From a virus, in IMG/VR virus record IMGVR_UViG_3300031510_000007, positions 1 to 64,000 of that record: a stretch of 64,000 nucleotides of DNA, one strand, 5' to 3'. Below are positions 30,668-38,483 of the stretch, in pieces. Every line of letters starts with the position of its first letter. The first letter of the stretch is position 1. Below the pieces are notes generated by a model. It had not been told where the DNA came from, made no database searches, and saw nothing but the letters and a program-made list of their open reading frames with translations. The position numbers were made by a program, and so were the translations under genes.

Positions 30668-30828
30668 CTGGGTGCGTGTTAGTGTATTCAAAGGAGTACA
30701 AGAGGCAAGTGTTAGGATCATATCAATCCAAAGCAAGGAAAAGTCGAAGTCACACTAAGGTGTCGCTGGGGTTGCGTTCGACCACGCTGATAGGTAAATA
30801 AAACCGCTTCTTCGAGGCGGTTTTTTTT
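30668..30828 (+). ncRNA. Putative short late RNA, possibly encoding a 30-aa basic peptide
   Basis: The stretch between a late promoter and a strong terminator is about 160 nt. Potential hairpins: AACAC/GTGTT near 30664-30680, ACAC-taag-GTGT near 30752-30763, and GGTTG-cgtt-CGACC near 30770-30783. A frame from GTG 30709 to TAA 30799 would give 30 residues, rich in Lys, Arg and Ser (SKARKSRSHTKVSLGLRS), but its ribosome site is poorly spaced. It could be a noncoding RNA, a mini-mRNA or both. I see no tRNA, tmRNA or known riboswitch consensus. Confidence 0.45.
30801..30828 (+). terminator. Intrinsic terminator
   Basis: AAACCGC, loop, GCGGTTT with an extended U-G/U-A/C-G inner stem, followed by eight T (30821-30828). 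It is also a plausible weaker terminator on the minus strand, after gp41. Confidence 0.85.
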
Positions 30829-30843
30829 GTCTTCAGCAAATGA

Positions 30844-32259
30844 CTACGCAAAACTAGCCTTCCATATATTCTTGCCAAACTTTTTAGAAAGGCTAGAGTC
30901 TTTCTCTTCTTCCTCCCATCGTTTACCAAACGGACTATTGCTCATAACAGGAGTATCATCTACGAGACCGTCTTGAGCAGATTGTTCTACGTTATAAAAC
31001 CTCATTCTCGAACGGTCAATACCAACAACAAATCGTTTATGGTTATTTGGGTCAGCCCATCGATTTTTCAACTGTTTGAACATAATTTGACCAAGTTGCT
31101 CTAACTCTTCTGTAGCAATGAGAGCGATCATAAAATCAGCCGTTGCAGGTAGACCAAACGACTCAGAAGTATCTTCAAGACCAACATCTGAACTACTAAA
31201 CCCAGAGCGAGTCGTTTGAGTAGCAGATACAATTGGAACATTAAATTCTACAGCAAGACCACGAAGTTCTTCGGCAATAGACTTGATTAGAGTATAAGAG
31301 TTCGCCATAGCGTTTGCTTTTATGCGGCTACTTGTACAAATATTCAGATAGTCGATGTAGATGATATCTGGTGTAATATTCTTCTTGAGTTTTAATTCGT
31401 TTAGCAGATGACGGAAATGGCCAGAGCCAGCAGATGCTGTTGGATATTCTTTTATAATCAACTTGCCTGTAGTTTTACTCTTCAGTCGATTGATTTTCTT
31501 TTCAAAAACATCTTTAGGCATCATATGAATTTCGTCAATAGATGCGTCAAGTAGGTTTGCATCAATACGTTCAGCGATTCGTTCTTCGGCCATTTCCATT
31601 GTAATGTACAATACGTTCTTGCCATGCATAAAATTACTAGCAGCAAAATGACACATTGCAAGTGATTTACCTACGCCTGTGCCAGCAAGAATGATATTGA
31701 GGGATTTACGAGGAAGACCTCCCTTCGTGACTGTATTTAGTAGATCGATATCAAATTCAAGGCGGGCCTCTTTATGATGATAAAATTCATATCGCTCATC
31801 AACGTTCTCAAGAAAATCGTGACCTACGCTATTGTCAAAGGATACACCCAAAGCGTCTTGAAGTATCTTTGGTATAGACCCCTTGTCTAGGTTGTTGTCC
31901 TTCTGGTCTAAAACACCAATTGATGTTCTAATAGCATTGTATAGAGCCTTGTCTTGACAAAACGTTTCAGTCTTATCAAGCAACCAGTCTTCACTATTCT
32001 TCTCATCATATGATAGTTCATCAACAGTTTTACATACCACATCGAGCTGTTCTTGGGATATGCTACGAGACTCTTCCAACGAAAAACGCAAAGCATCATT
32101 TGTTGGTATAGAGTTGTAGTCTTTGATATAGGTATCAATCGTTCGATAGATTAGCTTGTGTTCTAAACTTTCGAAATACTCTTCTTCTAAAAACGGTAAT
32201 ACTTTCCTTGTGTATTCTTCATTATGTAATAGACTCCCTAGAATGAGAGATTCGATCAT
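30844..32259 (-). CDS. 41: Replicative DNA helicase (T4 gp41-like)
   Basis: 471 residues. The DnaB-family helicase has an N-terminal helical domain and a RecA-like domain with Walker A ILAGTGVGKSLAMCHF (about residues 190-205), Walker B IIYIDYLNIC and VSATQTTRSG with the Arg finger region. It unwinds DNA 5'-3' at the fork with gp61 primase. Confidence 0.94.
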   Translation of the reverse strand: MIESLILGSLLHNEEYTRKVLPFLEEEYFESLEHKLIYRTIDTYIKDYNSIPTNDALRFSLEESRSISQEQLDVVCKTVDELSYDEKNSEDWLLDKTETFCQDKALYNAIRTSIGVLDQKDNNLDKGSIPKILQDALGVSFDNSVGHDFLENVDERYEFYHHKEARLEFDIDLLNTVTKGGLPRKSLNIILAGTGVGKSLAMCHFAASNFMHGKNVLYITMEMAEERIAERIDANLLDASIDEIHMMPKDVFEKKINRLKSKTTGKLIIKEYPTASAGSGHFRHLLNELKLKKNITPDIIYIDYLNICTSSRIKANAMANSYTLIKSIAEELRGLAVEFNVPIVSATQTTRSGFSSSDVGLEDTSESFGLPATADFMIALIATEELEQLGQIMFKQLKNRWADPNNHKRFVVGIDRSRMRFYNVEQSAQDGLVDDTPVMSNSPFGKRWEEEEKDSSLSKKFGKNIWKASFA

Positions 32260-32302
32260 GTATTTTTCCTCTATTTACGGCCATCCAGCAAAAACATTAT
32301 CA

Positions 32303-33367
32303 CTACCCGTTTGCTTCAGCAAAAACATCCTCTTCTTCTGGTGCGAACATCGAGTTTTCTCCAATAGTGTAACGACTCTTAATATACTCTGAAAAGTCGG
32401 TGGTTGTAAACATATTTGTCCAAAATTTTCCATTATCTTGGATTTCTTTTGCTCGCATCTTGTCGCCAACGAGTTCGCCTGTTTCACGATCTACGAGTTG
32501 ATACCAACCGTTTGAAGGCTTCGCTAGATAGCTCGCTTCAAGAGCAAGAGCCATCAAACCAGACCACTTATTAATACCACCATTCCATGTAACTGAAATT
32601 GGAATCTTTGACTTCTCCTTGATGAATCGAGATTTTTCAATGTTAATGATGAAATTATAACCAGCAATATCAGTGCCATCTTTCTCTTGTTGGCGACCAA
32701 TAATCCAAATAGAATCTGCCGAGTAATAGATGCCTGTACCACCAGATACAACATCTTTAGAATACATTTCTTGCGTTTTGTAAGTATGATTAACAGCAAT
32801 CAATGGAATATCTTTGAGCGTAAGATGTGGTGTTACCATACGAAACAAAGACTTCATCTGCTTTGCACGAGACATATCTGCAACAGACTTGCCATCCATA
32901 GCGTCATCAACTTCTTTCTTAGATGCTAGATTGCCCACAGAATCGATGACGATACACACACGGTCACCTCTATCAATCCCGTCAAGTTGCTTCATAATAT
33001 CAAACTTTAGTTGCTCAACATCCATAATAGGAGTATGAACAACACGATTCATATCAATATCAAAAGATTCGAAGTAGTTCTGTGGTGTGCCGAACTCAGA
33101 GTCATAGAACAACACAACAGCATCATCATATTTCTTTAGATATGCACTCGCCATTAGTAGTGAGAATGCAGTTTTGAAGTGCTTAGATGGTCCTGCAAGC
33201 ACCGTAAGCCCAGGCATCAATCCGCCATCAATCCGACCAGATAGTGCGACGTTAACCATAGGTACCTGTGTTGGCACCATTTCTTTCTTACCATATACTT
33301 TAGAGTTGGCAAGCGTAGCAGTAAGCTTAACTGTACTATTCTTAGTCAATTTATCAAGTAGGCTCAT
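32303..33367 (-). CDS. uvsX: RecA-like recombinase (T4 UvsX)
   Basis: 354 residues. Walker A LAGPSKHFKTAFSL, Walker B VCIVIDSVGNL, a mobile loop region MSRAKQMKSLFRMVTPHLT and AVNHTYKTQEMYSKDVVSGG identify UvsX. It forms presynaptic filaments for strand exchange and recombination-dependent replication with UvsY (53.6 kb) and UvsW (51.7 kb). Ends in a very acidic tail (FAPEEEDVFAEANG). Confidence 0.95.
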   Translation of the reverse strand: MSLLDKLTKNSTVKLTATLANSKVYGKKEMVPTQVPMVNVALSGRIDGGLMPGLTVLAGPSKHFKTAFSLLMASAYLKKYDDAVVLFYDSEFGTPQNYFESFDIDMNRVVHTPIMDVEQLKFDIMKQLDGIDRGDRVCIVIDSVGNLASKKEVDDAMDGKSVADMSRAKQMKSLFRMVTPHLTLKDIPLIAVNHTYKTQEMYSKDVVSGGTGIYYSADSIWIIGRQQEKDGTDIAGYNFIINIEKSRFIKEKSKIPISVTWNGGINKWSGLMALALEASYLAKPSNGWYQLVDRETGELVGDKMRAKEIQDNGKFWTNMFTTTDFSEYIKSRYTIGENSMFAPEEEDVFAEANG

Positions 33368-33370
33368 AAT

Positions 33371-33637
33371 TTATCCTTTGTAGATTTCTGTCAATTTATC
33401 TCGGAATTCTTCAATCTTATCTAGACGATTAGGCCAGAAGATATAACTCTTTTCTGGATTTGCTGCTAGATTATTAAGTAGTGGTAATACAGATGAGTAT
33501 AGCGCATCTAGACGCTCTTGTATACCTAAAACCTCAAAGGAAGCAGAACTTTTTTCTTCTGCTAACTTTTGTACGACTTCAAGCTCATCTTCATCAACGG
33601 CCGTAAATCCGAAGTCAAATGAATAATCTTCTACCAT
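33371..33637 (-). CDS. Conserved T4-like protein upstream of uvsX (88 aa)
   Basis: MVEDYSFDFGFTAVDEDELE is a conserved opening in marine T4-like phages. The rest is helical (VLGIQERLDALYSSVLPLLN) with YIFWPNRLDKIEEFRDKL near the end. It lies 3 bp before uvsX. Function is unknown; a replication or recombination accessory role is suggested by position. Confidence 0.78.
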   Translation of the reverse strand: MVEDYSFDFGFTAVDEDELEVVQKLAEEKSSASFEVLGIQERLDALYSSVLPLLNNLAANPEKSYIFWPNRLDKIEEFRDKLTEIYKG

Positions 33638-33641
33638 CTAC

Positions 33642-33923
33642 TTACCCTGCTACAAGGGCATCGAACGCAGATGTGTCAACTGCTGCTGCATTTTGTAGTG
33701 GAGTCAAATCTTCAGTTGTCCAGTAACCTGTCTTTCCTAGAATGATATTACAATGCTCAATATTGCGTGAAAGAATGGTTGCATCATCTGTGTAATCAGC
33801 AGGTGTAGCAATGACCGCATTGATTAGATCAACAGAATTCATACAAGCGCTGTACGTATGTGCAATCTTTGCGGTCTTTTCTGCGTCTGTCCAACCTTCA
33901 AAATCTGTGTCTGCGTCTGCCAT
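33642..33923 (-). CDS. Hypothetical acidic protein (93 aa)
   Basis: MADADTDFEGWTDAEKTAKI, then CMNSVDLINAVIATPADYTD and NIILGKTGYWTTEDLTPLQN. No Lys/Arg-rich region and no signal peptide; soluble and helical. The family is not recognised, though the repeated Asp/Thr phrases are typical of small virion or early proteins. Confidence 0.65.
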   Translation of the reverse strand: MADADTDFEGWTDAEKTAKIAHTYSACMNSVDLINAVIATPADYTDDATILSRNIEHCNIILGKTGYWTTEDLTPLQNAAAVDTSAFDALVAG

Positions 33924-33964
33924 ATTTTGTATCCTTATTATTTGTTGTTTGAGTTGTTATCTAT

Positions 33965-34924
33965 TTAGTATCCGTTAGGAATAATGACGTAATGAATCAA
34001 CAGAACGATGCCAACGCTAACGCCAAGCCCAATCATCATCTTCATGAAGTCTCTTGTAACAAGTGGAAACACTTGCTTCATCTTCGTATTATGAACAGTT
34101 GCGATAGCAAGTTCACGACCAGATAATAGACCAACAAAGACCCAAGTAGTAGACATTGGAATGTTATTGAGTTCTTTGAAGAAGTATAGAATAACGAAGT
34201 ATACTAGGTCAATCAGACAAGCACTTCGAATATACTTCGTCGAAGATTTTTCAATAACAATTTGTTGAATCTTACCACCACGCTCTCGAAACATCCAGCC
34301 AAGACCACCAACAAAGATAGCGCTGATAGCGAGCATCATATCAATAGGCACTTCACGAGGCAAGAATACAGCGATGTTAGCCATATCGTGAGACAACCAA
34401 GTCCACCACAGAAGACCGGTAGTACACCACTGAACAACTCGCCAGTATGGACGAGACCAGTGATTGCCAATCGGCTTTCTTTCATCAATCGCTCGACTAA
34501 TCAGATGCCACAACAAATATGCTGCTACTGCTGCCACTGCATATCCCATAATCGACTTCATCAACATCTTTTCTAAAACAAAAGTAGATGCGAATGCAGA
34601 GAGTACGAGGAATGATGTTGATACGGGAACTCCAGCACGAGTGAGACAAAGCAGAATAGCGGGTGCTACTGCGTGATACCACTTAACTTCTTGAAAGGGA
34701 ATCTTTGTGAGACGCTCGTAAGAAATGTCTCCGCTATTGATGTACCAACCATACCAGAGAGTTGCTAACAGTACGACTGATGCTGCGACCCATAGAACCT
34801 TCCAATCAAATCTTTCATTGTTGGAAGCAATCCATGTTCCGAGTGTCTGAACAGAATCGTTAGCAATAACTGAATAAGCAGAAAAAAGAAAGCCAATTGC
34901 CATCCAGAGAGTCAGTTGATCCAT
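33965..34924 (-). CDS. Phosphate permease, PiT/PHO4 family
   Basis: 319 residues and about 9-10 membrane segments. The signature phrases are IANDSVQTLGTWIASNNERF near the N terminus, RAGVPVSTSFLVLSAF, WLSHDMANIAVFLPREVP and NNIPMSTTWVFVGLLSGREL, the duplicated ANDxxx and (I/V)PxST motifs of PiT transporters. The start is ATG 34924 after GGAG (spacing 6). It would import phosphate across the host inner membrane during infection, an auxiliary metabolic gene. Confidence 0.9.
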   Translation of the reverse strand: MDQLTLWMAIGFLFSAYSVIANDSVQTLGTWIASNNERFDWKVLWVAASVVLLATLWYGWYINSGDISYERLTKIPFQEVKWYHAVAPAILLCLTRAGVPVSTSFLVLSAFASTFVLEKMLMKSIMGYAVAAVAAYLLWHLISRAIDERKPIGNHWSRPYWRVVQWCTTGLLWWTWLSHDMANIAVFLPREVPIDMMLAISAIFVGGLGWMFRERGGKIQQIVIEKSSTKYIRSACLIDLVYFVILYFFKELNNIPMSTTWVFVGLLSGRELAIATVHNTKMKQVFPLVTRDFMKMMIGLGVSVGIVLLIHYVIIPNGY

Positions 34925-34940
34925 AATATTCTCCATAACA

Positions 34941-34966
34941 AAATGGGAGGAGACGAATCTCCTCCC
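34941..34966 (-). terminator. Hairpin between hsp20 and the permease
   Basis: A 9-bp perfect stem GGGAGGAGA / TCTCCTCCC with loop TTCG on the minus strand (34966-34945), then ATTTTGTT. The U-rich tail is short, so it may be a partial terminator or an RNA stabiliser. Confidence 0.65.
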
Positions 34967-34984
34967 AGTGCTAATAGCAAATTG

Positions 34985-35440
34985 CTATACGATATTCACT
35001 TTACGAGGCTTTTGCTCGTCTGGGACAATATCTTCCAACCAGACTTTCAGCATCCCGTTTACCATCTCAGCACTCGTTACTTCAACGGTATCAGCAAGTG
35101 TGAATTGACGGGTGAACTTTCGTAGACCAATCCCACGATGAAGCCATTCTTCGCCACTAGGCTCTTCTTTCGTCTTTACGTCAGATTTGATAGTGAGTGT
35201 GGAATCTTTGTGTTCAATGTCAATATCCGCTTTGTCGAAGCCTGCTACGGCAATTTCGATAACGAACTTATTGTAGCCAATCTTTTTAACGTTAAAGGGA
35301 GGATAAGATTGTTGATTGAACTGTTCTGTGGTGGTTTTGATCCTCTTAATCATATCTTGATAGCCGATGAAATATGGCTGATAGATTGGATCGTTAAAGA
35401 TGGAGTGTACCACCTTAGTAGTATGTGTGTTAATAGTCAT
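34985..35440 (-). CDS. Small heat shock protein (Hsp20)
   Basis: 151 residues from ATG 35440 (AAGGAG upstream). The alpha-crystallin domain includes YPPFNVKKIGYNKFVIEIAV, AGFDKADIDIEHKDSTLTIK, LHRGIGLRKFTRQFTL and the GMLKVWLED strand. Hsp20 holds unfolding proteins; it is common in marine T4-like phages, presumably assisting virion assembly or host stress. The leader is unusual: promoter, hairpin and late box overlap at 35478-35545. Confidence 0.92.
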   Translation of the reverse strand: MTINTHTTKVVHSIFNDPIYQPYFIGYQDMIKRIKTTTEQFNQQSYPPFNVKKIGYNKFVIEIAVAGFDKADIDIEHKDSTLTIKSDVKTKEEPSGEEWLHRGIGLRKFTRQFTLADTVEVTSAEMVNGMLKVWLEDIVPDEQKPRKVNIV

Positions 35441-35477
35441 TACTTTACTCCTTATAAGCAAGTTAAGTGTGTTTAAT

Positions 35478-35511
35478 AAAAAAAGCATGAGACCCGTTTG
35501 GCATCTCATGC
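35478..35511 (-). terminator. Terminator-like hairpin in the hsp20 leader
   Basis: Minus strand GCATGAGA (35511-35504), an 11-nt loop, TCTCATGC (35492-35485), then seven T (35484-35478). It follows the promoter at 35515-35545 directly, so it ends readthrough from the upstream gene while transcripts started there would lack part of the stem. Confidence 0.8.
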
Positions 35512-35514
35512 TTA

Positions 35515-35545
35515 TATTTATATCATATTAATTATAGCATGTCAA
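35515..35545 (-). promoter_or_regulatory. Dual promoter: TTGACA-17-TATAAATA
   Basis: TTGACA (35545-35540), 17 bp, then TATAAATA (35522-35515), which serves both as -10 hexamer TATAAA and as a perfect T4 late box. It would give hsp20 early and late expression. Confidence 0.7.
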
Positions 35546-35561
35546 TCTTTTTTATCGTTGT

Positions 35562-36029
35562 TTAAGAGTAGTTAATATCCGAATACCACACTCCAGCACT
35601 TCTTTTAACCATACCTTTATACGGCCCATCGTGATAATATGCTAACTTTGAGCATGTGGGTTGCAGTTTATTCTCTTGCTTTTCTCCATAAAATAGCCCA
35701 ATCCATACACCGTCTCTCAAATATGTTTGCATAACTTTGATATAATTTTCGTGACTAATTCTGCGAGCTATAGCGCCTTTTACCTTATTTCTTTCATTCT
35801 TTTTTTCTGACGACACTATCTCTTTTTGTATTTTAATCCATTCCTTAATCTTATCTGGATGGAGGTCATCATCTTCATCTAGATTATGCAGAGAAGAGTG
35901 AATACCAGATTTTCCATAATTAGGATTTCTTTCAGCACGAGTTGCCCGGGCTTTCTTGAGACGTTCGATAGCTGCTTGGCGTTGGTCTTCCGTCATAGGT
36001 TTACGTTTTTTACGAATCTTCTTAGCCAT
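35562..36029 (-). CDS. Conserved basic T4-like protein (155 aa)
   Basis: MAKKIRKKRKPMTEDQRQAA then RLKKARATRAERNPNYGKSG is a conserved basic N terminus of marine T4-like phages. HLDP-like acidic segment DEDDDLHPDKIKEWIKIQKE follows, and the C terminus (YLRDGVWIGLFYGEKQ, AYYHDGPYKGMVKRSAGVWY) looks beta-rich. Unknown function; nucleic-acid binding is plausible from composition. Confidence 0.75.
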   Translation of the reverse strand: MAKKIRKKRKPMTEDQRQAAIERLKKARATRAERNPNYGKSGIHSSLHNLDEDDDLHPDKIKEWIKIQKEIVSSEKKNERNKVKGAIARRISHENYIKVMQTYLRDGVWIGLFYGEKQENKLQPTCSKLAYYHDGPYKGMVKRSAGVWYSDINYS

Positions 36030-36382
36030 TATTTAAAACCACCGCTTATGTAAGAATTTAACAAACCGTTTGCAAGTAATGCAAGTCCAACAGAATTAAC
36101 AACTAACAATGCACGATCATTCCAAAGAATTGCAACAATCAACCAACCAAGAAGCCCGACTCCATGAAACAACATATTCCAAGGATACAAATTATTAGTT
36201 GTTAAAAGTATACCAATTATAATCATAACACTAGAAAACCATTTTAAATACCAACTCAAACCACTAGTTGGCGTGACAGTTTTTGTAGCTATCTCATGAG
36301 TTTTTAATTCAATACTACTAGTTCTAGTTTTATCTTCGATATCCGGATTCAATTTTATATTCTCTATCAATTTCTTAATCAT
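36029..36382 (-). CDS. Membrane protein, DUF6552-like
   Basis: 117 residues. A soluble N terminus (ELKTHEIATKTVTPTSGLS) precedes YLKWFSSVMIIIGILLTTNN and three further hydrophobic stretches with WLIVAILWNDRALLVVNSVG. The YLKWF ... NNxYPxN ... GWxIV..WNDRAL pattern is recalled as DUF6552. Four membrane helices. Function unknown. Its ATG abuts the -10 of the promoter at 36383-36411. Confidence 0.75.
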   Translation of the reverse strand: MIKKLIENIKLNPDIEDKTRTSSIELKTHEIATKTVTPTSGLSWYLKWFSSVMIIIGILLTTNNLYPWNMLFHGVGLLGWLIVAILWNDRALLVVNSVGLALLANGLLNSYISGGFK

Positions 36383-36411
36383 ATTATAGACTGGTCGACG
36401 GGCAGTGTCAA
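36383..36411 (-). promoter_or_regulatory. Consensus promoter abutting a start codon
   Basis: TTGACA (36411-36406), 17 bp, TATAAT (36388-36383). The -10 touches the ATG at 36382, so initiation would fall inside the membrane-protein gene. It may mainly serve the gene at 35562-36029. Confidence 0.65.
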
Positions 36412-36417
36412 CCCTTT

Positions 36418-36810
36418 TTATCGTTTGCCACCAATATTATATTTTGCTACTAGCTCCCATTCGACTTTCTCTTTGTATGGTAAAATCTTAATTTGTGCTA
36501 GTGGTGCAATAACATCTTGCGTTTTCTCTGGTTCTACAATCTTCACTAGATCCCACTCGTCGAGTAGGTTAGCAATCGTATTACGACGCCCCTTGTCTTC
36601 TTCTGAAAACGAAGAACTCTTACCGTCTAGGGTAAACAGTTCCTTGAAGTGAACGATATAATACTTGCCTTTCTTATGTAGTATATGACAAGACTGATAT
36701 AGTTTTTTGTCTTTTCTGGATGCAACACCGATACGAGTCAGAGTTTCCTTTACTTTGAGAAATGCTTCTTCGTTACCTAGTTCCACCTCCACTAATGTTT
36801 CAACACTCAT
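36418..36810 (-). CDS. regA: Translational repressor RegA
   Basis: 130 residues. VEVELGNEEAFLKVKETLTR, SCHILHKKGKYYIVHFKELF and EEDKGRRNTIANLLDEWDLV correspond to the conserved T4 RegA fold. RegA binds early mRNAs at their ribosome sites and represses translation. As in T4 it follows gene 62; the overlap with gene 62 is 4 bp. Confidence 0.95.
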   Translation of the reverse strand: MSVETLVEVELGNEEAFLKVKETLTRIGVASRKDKKLYQSCHILHKKGKYYIVHFKELFTLDGKSSSFSEEDKGRRNTIANLLDEWDLVKIVEPEKTQDVIAPLAQIKILPYKEKVEWELVAKYNIGGKR

Positions 36811-37205
36811 TTCACGCCACCTTTTTCTTGTTTTTGTTTGATATGACCTATCTGTTCCAATGAAAGAATCTTTAGATACTGTAGGGCAACTTTTTTATTG
36901 CAGCCATAATAACTGTGTATTATATTTATATTTTCATCATCTTCAGGCTTTGACCACTTAGCAAAACGTTTTCGGCGGCGAAGAACGTTATTGTAGTAGT
37001 CAAACTGCAATATATTGTCGAGGTGATGTAGCGTGTTCATCTCATTTGCGTGTAGTATTGCATCTGGATGATATGAGAGCGCTCTATTAGAGAGAAAGGC
37101 GTTGTAGTTTTTCTCAGCAAGAGTATCGTTCTCAGTGCCTCGCATGAGGTCTTTCTTGGTATCTGATACTGCTTTGACATAATCAAAGGGATTGCTCATT
37201 TCCAA
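36807..37205 (-). CDS. 62: Clamp loader small subunit (T4 gp62)
   Basis: 132 residues. MSNPFDYVKAVSDTKKDLMR, NAFLSNRALSYHPDAILHAN and QFDYYNNVLRRRKRFAKW are typical gp62 segments. It forms the clamp loader with four gp44 subunits and loads gp45. The start (MSNPFDYV at 37199, or upstream) lies within the end of gene 44. Confidence 0.92.
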   Translation of the reverse strand: MEMSNPFDYVKAVSDTKKDLMRGTENDTLAEKNYNAFLSNRALSYHPDAILHANEMNTLHHLDNILQFDYYNNVLRRRKRFAKWSKPEDDENINIIHSYYGCNKKVALQYLKILSLEQIGHIKQKQEKGGVK

Positions 37206-38134
37206 GAGACCTCAAACATGATAGCAGTGAGAAACGCCATGATGTTGATTTCAGGATCAGCAACAAACGAGTGTTTGTACTGATACTCGCCAAGAGTAAT
37301 CACAACACCAGGAACAGAGTTATCAGACACTTCTTCCCACGCAGCATCATAGAATGCACGGAAAAACTGTGATGCATCTATATCACTGTTCTCGCCAACC
37401 CACTTACGAACAGATTGATAGTCTTTCGCTTTCATGTAAGTTAGTAGTTGTTTAAACGATTCTTGACTTAGATTTGCTAGAATGCCAGAATCAATACGAC
37501 CAGTAGAAGCGTAACGTTGGCATTCGTTGATAACCCTGCGCCAGTCAGGAAAGTGTATGTTAACCAATTCAGCAACGACTTTACTCTCAAATTCAACATT
37601 TTCATTCTTGAGAATGCCACAGAGTCGTTTGTAGAATTGTGATGCAAGTTTAGCTTTTTCCGCACCTTTAGTTTTAAAATCAATAACTGTGCACCGAGAA
37701 TGTAGTGGTTCGATGACACGGTTCTTGAAATTACAAGTAAGAATGAACCCACAGTTTTTACTAAACTCTTCCATAAAGTTACGAAGAGCGGGTTGAGTTG
37801 ATTGAGGGTTGAGGTAATCAGCCTCGTCAAGGATGACATACTTACGGCCTCCAGTAAAGGATACTGCTGAAGCAAATTGCATGATTTCAGTTCGCAGCGT
37901 ATCAATGTTACCGTTCATTGAGCCATTGATAACAATATAGTCAGCACCAAGTTGTTCGCATAAGGCTTTAGCAACAGTCGTCTTACCAATACCAGCACTA
38001 CCAGTCAATAGTAGATTAGGGATATTCTCTTGGTTGACAAACTGCTGAAAAGTTTTCTTTAATTCACTTGAAAGAATCGTATCAGCAATCGTTTTAGGAC
38101 GATATTTCTGCACCCAAAGAAACTCTTCGTTCAT
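37196..38134 (-). CDS. 44: Clamp loader large subunit (T4 gp44)
   Basis: 312 residues. AAA+ ATPase with Walker A LTGSAGIGKTTVAKAL, Walker B VILDEADYL and the SRC motif LHSRCTVIDF. It uses ATP to open and load the gp45 clamp. Promoter 38164-38192 lies directly upstream. Confidence 0.95.
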   Translation of the reverse strand: MNEEFLWVQKYRPKTIADTILSSELKKTFQQFVNQENIPNLLLTGSAGIGKTTVAKALCEQLGADYIVINGSMNGNIDTLRTEIMQFASAVSFTGGRKYVILDEADYLNPQSTQPALRNFMEEFSKNCGFILTCNFKNRVIEPLHSRCTVIDFKTKGAEKAKLASQFYKRLCGILKNENVEFESKVVAELVNIHFPDWRRVINECQRYASTGRIDSGILANLSQESFKQLLTYMKAKDYQSVRKWVGENSDIDASQFFRAFYDAAWEEVSDNSVPGVVITLGEYQYKHSFVADPEINIMAFLTAIMFEVSWK

Positions 38135-38163
38135 ATCGAAACTCCATCATATAATAAAAATCA

Positions 38164-38192
38164 AGTATAGCAGAAAAGGGGATGAGCGTCAA
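38164..38192 (-). promoter_or_regulatory. Promoter for gene 44, -35 in a terminator loop
   Basis: TTGACG (38192-38187), 17 bp, TATACT (38169-38164). The -35 lies in the loop of the hairpin at 38174-38203. Confidence 0.65.
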
Positions 38193-38203
38193 CCCATCCC
38201 CTT
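38174..38203 (-). terminator. Terminator hairpin after the gp45-linked gene
   Basis: AAGGGGATG (38203-38195) pairs with CATCCCCTT (38184-38176), 9 bp with a 10-nt loop containing the next promoter's -35, then TT. It separates the 90-aa gene from gene 44. Confidence 0.72.
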
Positions 38204-38209
38204 AAAGTT

Positions 38210-38482
38210 TTAGCTCAGAGTAGAGAGATCAGCATCATCTACTGCTTCAACAGGCACTTCAGCGACTTCTGCTGGAGCAGCCCCGCTAGATGCAGCATCT
38301 GCTTCTGCTGCCGCCTTCTGCCTATCCACTTCTTCTTGTAGGATTCCAGCAAATTTTTCACGAAGGGTGCCAACAGAAGTCAGTTCTGGGCCACGGATAG
38401 CACCACGAGCGCAAACGGCGTCAATCACACGAACAACAGCGTCAATATCTTGTAGGGTGATTTGAGTAGCTTCTTCAGTCAT
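38210..38482 (-). CDS. Small conserved protein after gp45 (90 aa)
   Basis: Starts MTEEATQITLQDIDAVVRVI at ATG 38482 (GGAG, spacing 6), 1 bp after gene 45. ARGAIRGPELTSVGTLREKF is a conserved helix-turn-helix-like stretch in marine T4-like phages, followed by an Ala/Glu-rich tail (AEADAASSGAAPAEVAEVPV). Its location between genes 45 and 44 suggests a clamp or transcription accessory role; no motif is diagnostic. Confidence 0.78.
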   Translation of the reverse strand: MTEEATQITLQDIDAVVRVIDAVCARGAIRGPELTSVGTLREKFAGILQEEVDRQKAAAEADAASSGAAPAEVAEVPVEAVDDADLSTLS

Positions 38483-38483
38483 A

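Noticed and set aside
30668-30828. tmRNA or glutamine riboswitch
   Set aside because: No tRNA-like ends or tag reading frame, and the conserved core bases of the glutamine riboswitch are missing.
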